58,721 bases of DNA from an uncultured Prevotellaceae bacterium (GTDB lineage Bacteria > Bacteroidota > Bacteroidia > Bacteroidales > Bacteroidaceae): positions 1 to 58,721 of the forward strand of contig CACZBS010000021.1 in assembly GCA_902779455.1 (NCBI GenBank). The letters are read 5' to 3'. The notes under the pieces are model-generated. The model did no database searches. It had not been told where the DNA came from and worked only from the letters and a program-made list of their open reading frames with translations. Below, in pieces: positions 24,320 to 33,354 of this stretch. A program made the position numbers and the translations under genes. Each line of letters starts with the position of its first letter. Positions within the stretch are counted from its first letter, which is position 1.

Positions 24320-25867
24320 ATGAAAAAAGCATTACTGTCATTACTGCTGCTCCTGGCAGCAACAGTCGCGAGCGCACAGGAAATCGTGAAGGGCGACATG
24401 AACGGCGACGACGAGATTTCTGTAGCCGATGTGACAAGTCTGGTGGAAGTCGCCCTGGGCCGGTCGCCCAAGCAGACCATCAGCCTGGGCGTCGACCCCT
24501 ACAAGGTTGACAACACCCTGGTCGTCGGCATGTGGTATGCCCCCGACGGTACCTCGTTCACGCTCAGTGAGGACGGCACGACCACTTATCCCGGCGCTGC
24601 CACCTATAAGTTCCGCTATCATGTCGGCATGCTCACCTTCTACGATGCGTCGGGCAAGGCCGTCAAGGTGCTGGGCGTCGTCGAGACGGATCCCAGCTAC
24701 CTCTTGCTGCTCGACTATGCCACGGGTGCCTGCACGTACTACACCAATTCTTCTGCGCTCGTCTCCGCCATCGCGATGAGTGAGCCTACGCTGACCCTGA
24801 ACTCCGGTTCGACGGCCCAGCTGACTGTCAGCGTCACGCCTCCCGATGCGCTCAGCACGTCAGTCGTGTGGTCGAGCAGCAACGAGACCGTGGCCACCGT
24901 CGACCAGAACGGCCTCGTGACAGCCGTGGCCGGCGGCACCTGCACCATCACCGCCACTGCCACCGATGTCAGCGGAAAGACGGCCACGTGCGAGGTGACC
25001 GTCATCCAGCTGGTGACAAGCATCGAGCTGTCGCAGACAAGTGTGGTATTAGAAAAGGATGATGTTGTTCGACTGACTGCTACCGTGCTGCCAGTGAATG
25101 CTTCAAACAAAAATATCGTTTGGAAAAGCGACAATGAATCTGTTGCGGGGGTTATCCAAGGAGCTGTGGTTGCCATGGGTGGCTATGGTACTGCCATTAT
25201 TACTTGCGAGGCTGCCGATGGTAGTGGAGTGAAGGCTACCTGTAGCATACTTGTTCCTGAGTATGTCGACCTCGGCTTGCCCTCCGGCACACTGTGGGCC
25301 ACGTGCAACATCGGTGCCACGAATCCCGAAGACTATGGCGACTACTTCGCGTGGGGTGAGACGACGGGCTACAACGACGGAAAGACTTTTTTCGACTGGA
25401 GCACCTACAAGTGGTGCAACGGCGATTGGAACAAACAGACGAAATATTGCCCGAACAGCGAGTATGGCAATAATGGTTATACAGACAATCTGAAAGAGCT
25501 GGAGGCTGCAGACGATGCTGCCTACGTCAACTGGGGCCCTGCTTGGCGCATGCCGAGCAAGGAACAGCTTGCAGAGCTGATCAACAGCAGCTACACCACC
25601 ACCACGTGGACCACCCAAAACGGCGTGAACGGACTACTGATTACCAGCAATACGAATGGCAATTCCGTTTTCCTGCCCGCCGCAGGCTACCGAAAAGGCG
25701 GTTCGCTCATCTACGCAGGTTCGAAAGGCTACTGCTTGTCGCGCACGCTCTACGAGTACGGCCCGAACCTCGCTCGCAGCCTGTACTTCTATTCGAGCGA
25801 CATCGACACGGAAAATTACTACCGCTACCTCGGGGTATCGGTGCGCCCTGTGCGGTCCTCAGAATGA
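24320..25867 (+). CDS. Secreted multidomain protein: dockerin-like, Ig-like (BIG2) and FISUMP-like domains
   Basis: This 515-aa exported protein has a signal peptide (1-20). A dockerin-type calcium loop follows (GDMNGDDEISVADVTSLVEV, about 26-45), then a small beta domain. Next are two bacterial Ig-like group 2 domains, the first containing VVWSSSNETVATVDQNG and the second NIVWKSDNESVAGV. The C-terminal domain starts YVDLGLPSGTLWATCNIGAT and runs through FAWGETTGY and WRMPSKEQLAEL. It resembles the FISUMP/DUF1566 family common in Bacteroidales secreted proteins. Its role is unknown and surface adhesion is a guess. The codon use of the middle part (about 25035-25240) is less GC-rich than the rest, hinting at domain shuffling. 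clpS starts 6 bases after the stop. Confidence 0.8.
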   Translation: MKKALLSLLLLLAATVASAQEIVKGDMNGDDEISVADVTSLVEVALGRSPKQTISLGVDPYKVDNTLVVGMWYAPDGTSFTLSEDGTTTYPGAATYKFRYHVGMLTFYDASGKAVKVLGVVETDPSYLLLLDYATGACTYYTNSSALVSAIAMSEPTLTLNSGSTAQLTVSVTPPDALSTSVVWSSSNETVATVDQNGLVTAVAGGTCTITATATDVSGKTATCEVTVIQLVTSIELSQTSVVLEKDDVVRLTATVLPVNASNKNIVWKSDNESVAGVIQGAVVAMGGYGTAIITCEAADGSGVKATCSILVPEYVDLGLPSGTLWATCNIGATNPEDYGDYFAWGETTGYNDGKTFFDWSTYKWCNGDWNKQTKYCPNSEYGNNGYTDNLKELEAADDAAYVNWGPAWRMPSKEQLAELINSSYTTTTWTTQNGVNGLLITSNTNGNSVFLPAAGYRKGGSLIYAGSKGYCLSRTLYEYGPNLARSLYFYSSDIDTENYYRYLGVSVRPVRSSE

Positions 25868-25873
25868 AATGTT

Positions 25874-26179
25874 ATGGCAAAAGAACAGACAGGCATACGC
25901 GAGCGGCAGCGCACCGACCTGCGCGAGCCGCGACGCTACAAGGTGATCATCTATAACGACGACTTCACGACGATGGATTTCGTCGTGAAGATCCTCACGC
26001 AGGTGTTTTTCAAGAGCGAGGCTGAGGCTGAGGCCCTCATGCTGCAGGTGCACCACGGCGACAAGGCCGTCGTGGGCATCTACAGCTACGACGTGGCCAC
26101 GTCGAAGGTGCGCAAGGCCACCGACATGGCCCGCGAGTCGGGATTCCCGCTGCGGCTGACAGTCGAACCTGAAGATTAA
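25874..26179 (+). CDS. clpS: ATP-dependent Clp protease adaptor ClpS
   Basis: This 101-aa adaptor binds N-degron substrates and delivers them to ClpA-ClpP. The family motif YKVIIYNDDFTTMDFVV (20-36) forms the substrate pocket, including the Asn-Asp-Asp for alpha-amine recognition. The second half contains the conserved HHGDKAVVGIYSYDVA stretch. It is followed after 12 bases by clpA and then aat, so adaptor, unfoldase and N-degron-generating transferase sit in one operon. Confidence 0.95.
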   Translation: MAKEQTGIRERQRTDLREPRRYKVIIYNDDFTTMDFVVKILTQVFFKSEAEAEALMLQVHHGDKAVVGIYSYDVATSKVRKATDMARESGFPLRLTVEPED

Positions 26180-26191
26180 AAAGAAAAAAGA

Positions 26192-28489
26192 ATGGCAGAA
26201 ATCAAACAGACCGAACGCGCCGCCAAGTTGCTCGTCGCAGCCATGGAGTGCAGCCGTGAGCGCCGCCATGAGTTCATCATGCCCGAACATCTGCTGCTGC
26301 GGCTCACGGACGACTTCAACTTCCATGCGGCGCTCAATATCTTCTATCCTCCGCAAAAGCTGGTCGAAAGGCTGGAGGAGCAGCTGGCACGGGTGGAGCG
26401 CGTGCCCGACGGCATCGACTACCAGCCGGCCCCGTCCGAGCAGATGGGGCGGCTCATCGAGATGGCCTGCCGACAGGTGGTCAGCAGCAGTGCGCCGGCC
26501 ATCGACCTGCCCCATCTGGTCCAGGCGATGCTCCAGCTGGAGGACTCCTGGGCGTGCTATCTGCTCAAGGACTGCCTGCTGGACAAGGAGAGCAACTTCA
26601 TGAGCCACCTCATCGAGTTCTGCGAGTTTGACGACAGTCTACATGACCAGTTCGGACCGTCGCAGCAGGAGGACGCCTGGCGCCAGCTCGTCAGCTGCAT
26701 GAACGACCTCTACAAGCAGCACAACCCCCTGATCGGGCGCGAGCAGGAGCTGCAGCGCACCATCCAGGTGCTCTGCCGGCGCGACAAGAACAATCCGCTG
26801 CACATAGGCGAGCCTGGCGTCGGCAAGACGGCGCTGGTCTGGGGTCTGGCGCGGATGATCGAGGAGGGCCGCGTGCCCGAGCGCCTGAAGCAGAGCCGCA
26901 TCTATCAGCTCGACATCGGCACGCTGCTGGCCGGCACGCAGTATCGCGGCGACTTCGAGAACCGCATCAAGATGATCATGGACGGCATCGAGCAGGAGAG
27001 CCACTCGAACATCGTCTATATTGACGAGATACACACGCTCGTCGGGGCCGGCGCCTCGGGCGAGAGCGCGATGGACGCCTCGAACATGCTGAAGCCTTAC
27101 CTCGAGGCGGGCAACATCCGCTTCATCGGCTCGACGACCTACGAGGAGTACAACCGCCACTTCTCGCGATCGAAGGGCCTCGTGCGCCGCTTCCAGCAGA
27201 TCGACATCCTGGAGCCCTCCATAGAGGAGACGAAGCACATCCTGCGCCAGCTGCGCAGCAAGTATGAGGAGTTTCATGGCGTCACCTACGACGAGGAGGC
27301 GCTCGACTTTGCCGTCGAGGCCAGTGCCAAGCATATCTCCAACCGCTTCCTGCCCGACAAGGCCATCGACCTGATTGATGAGGCCGGGGCGGCCTTTGAA
27401 AGTGAAGAGTTAAGAGTGAAGAGTGAAGAATTTGCTGCCGCCATACCTTCAGCAGAACCTATTGGAACTCCGGTAGGAAATTCTTCACTCTCCACTCTTC
27501 ACTCTTCACTTGTTACGAAGTCGGATATTGCGGATGTCTTGGCAAAGACCTGCAAGGTGGACGCACTGGCCATGGCCAATGACGACGACCTGAGCCGGCT
27601 GGAGACGCTCGCACCACGGATGCTGTCGCAGATCTACGGCCAGGACGAGGCCATCCGCCAGGTGGTCGAGGCTGTCCAGATGTCGCGAGCCGGACTGCTC
27701 GACGACGGCAAGCCGCTGGCCTCGCTGCTCTTCGTCGGACCGACGGGCGTGGGCAAGACGGAGGTGGCGCGGGTGCTGGCCCGCGAGCTGGGCATCGAGC
27801 TGCTGCGCTTCGACATGAGCGAATATACGGAGAAGCACACCGTGGCCAAGCTGATCGGCTCGCCGGCAGGCTACGTCGGCTATGAGGACGGCGGCCTGCT
27901 GACGGATGCCATACGCCGTGCGCCCAACAGCGTGCTGCTGCTCGACGAGATCGAGAAGGCTCATCAGGACATCTACAACATCCTGCTGCAGGTGATGGAC
28001 TATGCCCGCCTGACGGACAACAAGGGCCGCAAGGCCGACTTCCGCAACGTCGTGCTAATCATGACGTCGAATGCGGGCGCACAGTTTGCCGGGCAGGCCT
28101 CGGTGGGCTTCACGGGTGGCGTCACGCGAGGCGAAGCCATGCTGCGCCAGGTGAAGAAGACGTTCAAGCCGGAGTTCCTGAACCGCCTCAGCTCGACGGT
28201 CGTCTTCCGCGACATGGACCGACAGATGGCCGAGCTGATATTGAAGAAGAAACTGGGTGAACTGCAGTCGAAGCTCGAGGCCCGACAGGTCAGCATGACG
28301 CTCAGCAACGAGGCCTTCGCCCATTTGCTCAGCGAAGGCTTCATCCCCGAGTATGGCGCGCGCGAGATGGATCGCGTCATCGCCCAGCAGCTGAAGCCGC
28401 TGCTGATGCGTGAGATGCTGTTCGGACGACTGAAGAATGGCGGCAGTGTAGAGATCAGACTCAGCGATGGCAGTCTTTCAATTGGATGA
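26192..28489 (+). CDS. clpA: ATP-dependent Clp protease ATP-binding subunit ClpA
   Basis: This 765-aa two-ring AAA+ unfoldase feeds proteins into ClpP. The N-domain (about 1-150) binds ClpS. NBD1 has Walker A GEPGVGKTAL (near 207) and Walker B VYIDEIHTLVGAG. NBD2 has Walker A GPTGVGKTEV (near 515), Walker B SVLLLDEIEKAH and the arginine region DKGRKADFRNV-like (NKGRKADFRNVVLIMTSNAG). There is no ClpB-type middle domain, so ClpA rather than ClpB/ClpC fits. The linker between the rings carries a 110-bp palindromic insertion read in frame (27401-27510). The 3' end overlaps aat by 23 bases. Confidence 0.95.
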   Translation: MAEIKQTERAAKLLVAAMECSRERRHEFIMPEHLLLRLTDDFNFHAALNIFYPPQKLVERLEEQLARVERVPDGIDYQPAPSEQMGRLIEMACRQVVSSSAPAIDLPHLVQAMLQLEDSWACYLLKDCLLDKESNFMSHLIEFCEFDDSLHDQFGPSQQEDAWRQLVSCMNDLYKQHNPLIGREQELQRTIQVLCRRDKNNPLHIGEPGVGKTALVWGLARMIEEGRVPERLKQSRIYQLDIGTLLAGTQYRGDFENRIKMIMDGIEQESHSNIVYIDEIHTLVGAGASGESAMDASNMLKPYLEAGNIRFIGSTTYEEYNRHFSRSKGLVRRFQQIDILEPSIEETKHILRQLRSKYEEFHGVTYDEEALDFAVEASAKHISNRFLPDKAIDLIDEAGAAFESEELRVKSEEFAAAIPSAEPIGTPVGNSSLSTLHSSLVTKSDIADVLAKTCKVDALAMANDDDLSRLETLAPRMLSQIYGQDEAIRQVVEAVQMSRAGLLDDGKPLASLLFVGPTGVGKTEVARVLARELGIELLRFDMSEYTEKHTVAKLIGSPAGYVGYEDGGLLTDAIRRAPNSVLLLDEIEKAHQDIYNILLQVMDYARLTDNKGRKADFRNVVLIMTSNAGAQFAGQASVGFTGGVTRGEAMLRQVKKTFKPEFLNRLSSTVVFRDMDRQMAELILKKKLGELQSKLEARQVSMTLSNEAFAHLLSEGFIPEYGAREMDRVIAQQLKPLLMREMLFGRLKNGGSVEIRLSDGSLSIG
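27401..27510. repeat. Palindromic repeat element inserted in frame in clpA
   Basis: The 33-base arms (27401-27433 and 27478-27510) are inverted repeats of each other with two mismatches, built from AGTGAAG units. The 44-base centre is unrelated. The element adds a Ser/Glu/Leu-rich linker segment between NBD1 (ending LIDEAGAAF) and NBD2 (resuming VTKSDIADVL) without breaking the frame. GAGTGAAGAGTGAAGAATT-type repeats are otherwise seen between genes in this group. Confidence 0.85.
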
Positions 28490-29141
28490 CAACCTGTGGT
28501 TCCCCGACCCTCGGCTGGGCGAGCCCGACGGGCTGGTGGCGGTCGGCGGCGACCTGTCAGTCGACCGCTTGCTGCTGGCCTATAGCTATGGCTTCTTCCC
28601 CTGGTTCTCCTATCGATGGCGCAAGGAGCCCCACTGGTACTGCCCGATGCAGCGCTTCGTCATCTTCCCTGACGAGATTCACATCAGCCACTCCATGCGC
28701 CAGCTCATGCACCAGCAACGCTACCGGCTGACCATCAACCAGGACTTCATGGGCGTCATCCGGGGCTGTGCCACAGCCCAGATGCGCCATCTCGAGGACG
28801 GCGCATGGCTGGGGCCCGACATCATCCACGCCTATACGGCGCTCTACGTGCAGGACTTCGCTGCCAGCGTCGAGGTGTGGGAGGGCGAGCGGCTGGTCGG
28901 CGGGCTCTATGGCGTCTGCCTGGGCAACTCGTTCTTCGGCGAGAGCATGTTCTCGCTCGTGCCCAATGCCTCGAAGCTGGCGCTCATCCATCTTGCACAG
29001 GTCTACGCCCAACATGGCGGACGACTCATCGACTGCCAGTTTGAGACGCCTCATCTGCGCTCCATGGGCGGGCGCTTCATCCCCTACGACGACTATCTGC
29101 GCATCATTCACTCAGAAGACGACTCAGGTCAGCCTCGATAG
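28467..29141 (+). CDS. aat: Leucyl/phenylalanyl-tRNA-protein transferase
   Basis: This 224-aa transferase attaches Leu or Phe from tRNA to proteins with N-terminal Arg or Lys, creating N-degrons for ClpS-ClpA-ClpP. Characteristic motifs are LWFPDPRLGEPDGLVAVGGD (10-29), a YSYGFFPWF stretch and the late GGLYGVCLGNSFFGESMFS (about 150). It overlaps clpA by 23 bases, so translation is probably coupled. Its last 38 bases overlap the 3' end of the convergent glutathione peroxidase gene. Confidence 0.95.
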   Translation: MAVFQLDDNLWFPDPRLGEPDGLVAVGGDLSVDRLLLAYSYGFFPWFSYRWRKEPHWYCPMQRFVIFPDEIHISHSMRQLMHQQRYRLTINQDFMGVIRGCATAQMRHLEDGAWLGPDIIHAYTALYVQDFAASVEVWEGERLVGGLYGVCLGNSFFGESMFSLVPNASKLALIHLAQVYAQHGGRLIDCQFETPHLRSMGGRFIPYDDYLRIIHSEDDSGQPR

Positions 29142-29715
29142 TCTCCATCTTGTCGGTGGGCTCGTAGCGCTTCACGACCTGACCGTCGCGGGTGACGAGA
29201 AACTTCGTGAAGTTCCACTTGATGTCCGGATTCTTATCGTAGTCGGCGTCGCGACGCCTCATCATGTCGTCAAGGAGCTTGCCCAGCCGGTCGTTCAAGT
29301 CGAAGCCGCCGAAGCCCTGCTGAGACTTCAGATAGGTGAAGAGGGGCGAAGCGTCAGGGCCGTTCACGTCGATCTTGTCGAACTGCGGGAAGTGGATGTC
29401 GAAGTTGGCCGTGCAGAACTCGTGAATCTCCTGGATCGACCCGGGGGCCTGCTGACCGAACTGGTTGCAGGGGAAGTCGAGAATCTCGAGTCCCTTCGGC
29501 TGATACTGCTCGTAGAGGGCCTCCAGCTCCTTGTACTGGGGCGTGAATCCGCAGCGGGTGGCCGTGTTGACGATGAGCAGCACGCGACCCTTGTAGTCGG
29601 CCATCGACACCTCGCGGCCGGCGTCGTCCTTCACCTTGATGTCATAGATGGCCTGAGCCGAGGCGCCCAGCACGCACATCATGGCTGCCAGGCAGATGGA
29701 AATCATTCTTTTCAT
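29104..29715 (-). CDS. Exported glutathione peroxidase-like thiol peroxidase
   Basis: This 203-aa protein has a signal peptide (about 1-21) and a thioredoxin-fold peroxidase domain. The catalytic cysteine lies in NTATRCGFTPQY (C55), where mammalian enzymes have selenocysteine. FPCNQFG (81-87) and WNFTKFLV (near 172) complete the Cys-Gln-Trp-Asn site. As in most bacteria it probably uses thioredoxin-like donors, not glutathione. ATG 29715 is chosen for the signal peptide. The AraC-type regulator gene ends 23 bases upstream on the same strand. Confidence 0.92.
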   Translation of the reverse strand: MKRMISICLAAMMCVLGASAQAIYDIKVKDDAGREVSMADYKGRVLLIVNTATRCGFTPQYKELEALYEQYQPKGLEILDFPCNQFGQQAPGSIQEIHEFCTANFDIHFPQFDKIDVNGPDASPLFTYLKSQQGFGGFDLNDRLGKLLDDMMRRRDADYDKNPDIKWNFTKFLVTRDGQVVKRYEPTDKMETIEADLSRLLSE

Positions 29716-29738
29716 TTCTATTCTTTTTTGTTTGTTTT

Positions 29739-30683
29739 TTATTTGGTTGGTTTGTTTGGGTGTTGCTGTGGTGGCAGCTCTTGACGGTTGTCTTTGCCCA
29801 GGAACTCGCTGGGCGTGACGCCGACAATCTTCCTGAAAAGACGCGTGAAGTGGTGGGGAAACTCGAAGCCGAGCATGCGCGAGGTCTCGCTGACGTTGTG
29901 GCCCTGCATCAGCAGGCTCTTGCCGATGTTGATGACGTAGGTGTGGATGTAGCGGATGGCCGTCGTGCCTGTCGCCTTGCGGAACATGTCGCCAAAATAG
30001 TGGGGGGAATAGGCCATTTCTGAGGCGCAATAGCTGACGGTGGGGAGCCCCATCTGGTGTTGGCGGCCGTCGAAGTAGTACTGCTCGAGCAGGGCGTGGA
30101 AACGCTTGAGGATGTCGGCCGTGACGTGGCTACCTTCCGACAGCTGTCGCAGGTATATGCGGTTGCAATAATCTAAGAGCAGACGGAGATAGGCTGACAG
30201 CACACTGCGCAGCGACGGCGAGTCGGCGTTTTGTCGCAATTCGTCGCGCAACAGGCTGAGCAGCTGCGTGATAGCAGTCCATTCGGCTGGCTCCATCCTG
30301 AGCGACTCGGTATAGAAATAGGAGAAAAAGTGGTAGTCGCGCAAGCGCGTCTCCAGGTCGGTGTTGTGGAGCAGTTCGGGCGACCACAGCACTGCCCACC
30401 CGCTGATGTCCATCGGCTGACCGTCGTCCTCCTTGCCGCCCAGCTGTCCTGGTGCGACGGCAATGATGGAGGCGTCGCTGGCCTGAAGGGTGCTGACGCC
30501 GTAGCTGAGGTTTTTGGGAAACTCACGCTGGATGAACAACCCGTAGACGCCATAGTTGTTTAGGCTGCTGCGGACGGGCGACACCTCATCATAATGGATG
30601 ACGCTCAGCAGGGGGTGCAGCACCGGGGCGCCCACGTGGGCGGCATAGACGTTGGGGTCGTCGACTCGGAGTATCTTTTTCAT
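29739..30683 (-). CDS. AraC-family transcriptional regulator
   Basis: This 314-aa regulator has an N-terminal cupin-like sensing region (about 1-170) and a C-terminal double helix-turn-helix (about 205-305). The domain is recognisable by MAYSPHYFGDMFRKATGTTA, the link AIRYIHTYVINIGKSLL, and the second HTH ending FEFPHHFTRLFRKIVGVTPSEF. The ligand is unknown. It lies directly upstream of the peroxidase gene and divergent from the flavodoxin gene; either could be its target. The start codon lies 4 bases after a -7 element. Confidence 0.92.
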   Translation of the reverse strand: MKKILRVDDPNVYAAHVGAPVLHPLLSVIHYDEVSPVRSSLNNYGVYGLFIQREFPKNLSYGVSTLQASDASIIAVAPGQLGGKEDDGQPMDISGWAVLWSPELLHNTDLETRLRDYHFFSYFYTESLRMEPAEWTAITQLLSLLRDELRQNADSPSLRSVLSAYLRLLLDYCNRIYLRQLSEGSHVTADILKRFHALLEQYYFDGRQHQMGLPTVSYCASEMAYSPHYFGDMFRKATGTTAIRYIHTYVINIGKSLLMQGHNVSETSRMLGFEFPHHFTRLFRKIVGVTPSEFLGKDNRQELPPQQHPNKPTK

Positions 30684-30687
30684 GCCG

Positions 30688-30695
30688 CAAAGATA
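30688..30695 (-). promoter_or_regulatory. -7 element TATCTTTG immediately before the AraC start
   Basis: On the minus strand TATCTTTG is followed by CGGC and then the ATG at 30683, which predicts a leaderless or nearly leaderless mRNA. Confidence 0.72.
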
Positions 30696-30812
30696 ACTAT
30701 TTTTTCTGAAATAAGGAATAAATGATGAAATAATGTGCGATGTCATGCACAATTCGGCATAATTGGTAGATATCGATGCGTTTTGTGTGGCCTACATTTG
30801 AAAGAATGTTTC

Positions 30813-30820
30813 TATCTTTG
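30813..30820 (+). promoter_or_regulatory. -7 element TATCTTTG for the flavodoxin lipoprotein
   Basis: A consensus element 49 bases upstream of ATG 30870, in the divergent region shared with the AraC gene. Confidence 0.7.
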
Positions 30821-30869
30821 CAACCGAAATCAGTATATAACAGAAACCAAAAAAAATAAGATTGAAGTG

Positions 30870-32003
30870 ATGAGGTTCAGACATTTTTTCATGCTCCTGG
30901 CAGCAATGATTCTCACTTGCTGTTCGTCAGACAACGAGATGAAGGCTGAGACGCCTTCATTCGTCCCCGCCATGGGCCAAACGGGCAAGACGCTCGTGGC
31001 CTACTACAGCTATACGGGCAACTGCCGCAGCATCGTCAATGAGCTGACGAAACAGCTGGAGGCCGACGTGCTGGAGATTACGCCCGTCGACAAGTCGCAG
31101 CGCTATGAGGCCAATAACTATGCCATCGGGACGCAACTGCTCAATGCCATCAAGGCCAATCCCGATGATGAGGCAAGCTATCCGCCCATCGACCCCGTCA
31201 GCGTCAGCCTCGACGGCTATGACAACGTGATCATCGTCACGCCGTTATGGTGGAGCCAGATGGCTGCCATCATGCAGACCTACCTCTTTCAGAATGCCGG
31301 GGCGATGGCGGGCAAGCATGTCGCCCTCATCGTGTCGAGCCATTCGAGCAGCATCGGCGGCGTAGAGCGGGATGCACGGCGGCTGCTGCCTGACGTCGAA
31401 TGGATGGGCGATGCGCTATGGATCAACAACTCTAACCGCAGCAAGACGGCATCGCTGATTCAGCAGTGGCTCACGAATCTCAACTTCAAGACATCAACGA
31501 CAGCTATGAAAATGACCATCACCATCGGCGGCAACACCATGACCGCCACCCTCGCCGACAACAGTTCGGCACGCGCCCTGTATGCCGCCCTCCAGCAGGC
31601 GCCCATCACCTATGAGGCGCACGACTATGGCGATTTCGAGAAGGTCGGACCGCTCGGACAGTCGTTCCCCCAGAACAACGAGTCCATCACGACGGAGCCT
31701 GGCGACCTGATTCTCTATCAGGGCAATAATCTCTGTATATACTATGACGTCAACACATGGAGCTTCACCCGCATCGGACGCATCGACAATGCCACACAGG
31801 CGGACGTCCGCAATTTCGTCAAGGCCGGTCAGGGAAATGTCAAGGTGACCCTCGCCGTCGCAGCTGCTACGGCCTTGCGCAGCGCTGAGGCAAAGCAGGG
31901 CTCATCGCAAGCGTATGTAGGCCTGAACGGCGTCGCCACCAGCCGACCAGGGAAGGGCGTCTACATCGGGGACGACAAAAAGAAAAAGATCTACTCGCTG
32001 TAG
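30870..32003 (+). CDS. Flavodoxin / cyclophilin-like fusion lipoprotein
   Basis: This 377-aa protein has a short hydrophobic leader with lipobox-like MILTCC. A flavodoxin domain (about 35-205) carries the FMN phosphate loop YYSYTGNCRSIV and the flavin-contact region TPLWWSQMAA. The last ~120 residues (from KMTITIGGNTMTATLAD) form a cyclophilin-like domain of the type often encoded beside flavodoxins in Bacteroidetes; here the two are fused. A redox function at the envelope is likely, but substrate and donor are unknown. The 3' end overlaps the convergent CDF gene by 13 bases. Confidence 0.83.
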   Translation: MRFRHFFMLLAAMILTCCSSDNEMKAETPSFVPAMGQTGKTLVAYYSYTGNCRSIVNELTKQLEADVLEITPVDKSQRYEANNYAIGTQLLNAIKANPDDEASYPPIDPVSVSLDGYDNVIIVTPLWWSQMAAIMQTYLFQNAGAMAGKHVALIVSSHSSSIGGVERDARRLLPDVEWMGDALWINNSNRSKTASLIQQWLTNLNFKTSTTAMKMTITIGGNTMTATLADNSSARALYAALQQAPITYEAHDYGDFEKVGPLGQSFPQNNESITTEPGDLILYQGNNLCIYYDVNTWSFTRIGRIDNATQADVRNFVKAGQGNVKVTLAVAAATALRSAEAKQGSSQAYVGLNGVATSRPGKGVYIGDDKKKKIYSL

Positions 32004-33094
32004 TTGTGGTCGACGATGATTGAGAAGTTGTACTTGGGGAAACGTCTGCGCAGGTCGGCTTCCATCATGGCGGCAAACTGACCGTTGTCCTTGACGCTCT
32101 CCTCCGGCACGACGTCAATGGTGATCAGGTTGCTGTCCTCATAATAGAAGAAGGCATGCACCTGATGCACGTCGGCATGGCTTGCAGCATACTCCATGAC
32201 ATCATGTTGCAGCTTTCCCATTCCTTCCTCATCGTTATTGACGGCATAGATCCCGACGGTCAGGATGACATGGAATTTCTCATAGATGCGGCTGGCGATG
32301 CTGCGCGTCAGCCGATGGATTTCGCGCGCCGTCATCGTGTCGGCCACGTTGACGTGCAATGAGCCGATCATCGTGTCGGGACCATAGCTGTTGATGATGA
32401 TGTCGAAGACGCCGTGCACCTCCTTGAAACTCATCACCTCCTCCTTCAGACTGGCCACAAATTCTGGCGATATCCGGCTGCCGAGAAGTTCGTTGATGGG
32501 CGAGGCGAGCATCTCGTAGCCTGCCTTCAGGATGACCACCGAGATGAGCACTCCGATGTAGCCGTCGAGGTTGACGCTCCAGATCATCATGATGCCGGCC
32601 GAAATGAGAGTACCCAGGGTGACGACAGCATCAAACAGGGCGTCGGCACCGCTGGCTATCAGCGCATCGCTATTGAGCTGTTCGCCTTTCTTCTTGACAT
32701 AGCGTCCCAGCAGCAACTTCACAATGACGGCCACGATGATCACCGCCAGCGTCAGCGCAGAATACTGGGGCAGGGTGGGGGATATGATTTTCCTGACGGA
32801 TGCCATCATCGAGCCCACGCCGGCCATCAGTACGATGACGGAGATGATGATTGCACTGAAATACTCGATGCGCCCGTGGCCGAACGGATGCTCATGGTCA
32901 GCAGGGCGCCCGGAGAGTTTGGTGCCTACGATGGTGATGACTGCCGACAGCATGTCCGTCAGGTTGTTGACCGCATCCATGATGATAGCCACAGAGCTGG
33001 CTGCCAACCCTACGACTGCCTTAAATGATGCCAACAGCACGTTGGCTGCTATGCCTACATAGCTTGTCCGAATGATTTCTTTGTTCCTGTCCAT
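31991..33094 (-). CDS. Cation diffusion facilitator (CDF) metal transporter
   Basis: This 367-aa inner-membrane exporter of divalent metals (zinc, iron, cobalt or manganese) has about six helices. Two metal-site signatures are visible: DAVNNLTDM in helix II, and DHEHPFGHGRIEY between helices II and III. A second site lies in helix V (ASGADALFDAVVTLG). The cytoplasmic C-terminal dimerisation domain has an additional extension. The metal cannot be assigned. Base composition is lower in GC than the housekeeping genes, and it is the last conventional gene before the island. Confidence 0.93.
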   Translation of the reverse strand: MDRNKEIIRTSYVGIAANVLLASFKAVVGLAASSVAIIMDAVNNLTDMLSAVITIVGTKLSGRPADHEHPFGHGRIEYFSAIIISVIVLMAGVGSMMASVRKIISPTLPQYSALTLAVIIVAVIVKLLLGRYVKKKGEQLNSDALIASGADALFDAVVTLGTLISAGIMMIWSVNLDGYIGVLISVVILKAGYEMLASPINELLGSRISPEFVASLKEEVMSFKEVHGVFDIIINSYGPDTMIGSLHVNVADTMTAREIHRLTRSIASRIYEKFHVILTVGIYAVNNDEEGMGKLQHDVMEYAASHADVHQVHAFFYYEDSNLITIDVVPEESVKDNGQFAAMMEADLRRRFPKYNFSIIVDHNYSE

Positions 33095-33152
33095 TCCTTA
33101 TCGCTCATGCAGTAATGATTACTGATAATCACCCTGTCACAAAACATAGCTG

Positions 33153-33160
33153 CAAAGGTA
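33153..33160 (-). promoter_or_regulatory. -7 element for the CDF gene
   Basis: CAAAGGTA on the plus strand reads TACCTTTG on the minus strand, 58 bases upstream of the CDF start. Confidence 0.72.
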
Positions 33161-33288
33161 TGGCTTTCTTGTCAAACAGCCAAAAGAAAATACAGAAAAG
33201 ATCACGGCTCCCCCTTTTTCTTGATTCATAAATTGTGAAAGTTCACTAACTTTTTGCAACCTTTGATTCTCGTTTCACAGATAATTCG

Positions 33289-33296
33289 TATCTTTG
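33289..33296 (+). promoter_or_regulatory. -7 element TATCTTTG of a candidate non-coding RNA
   Basis: TATCTTTG has an upstream TTTG at 33262-33265 (23-base spacing). No conventional gene follows for 600 bases. Transcription from here would run through structured sequence to the T run at 33616-33622. Confidence 0.62.
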
Positions 33297-33354
33297 TACC
33301 CGCATCCGCCTGTTGATAGCTCTCTATGCGTGGAGCAGCTGGCAAGGCGGGGCA

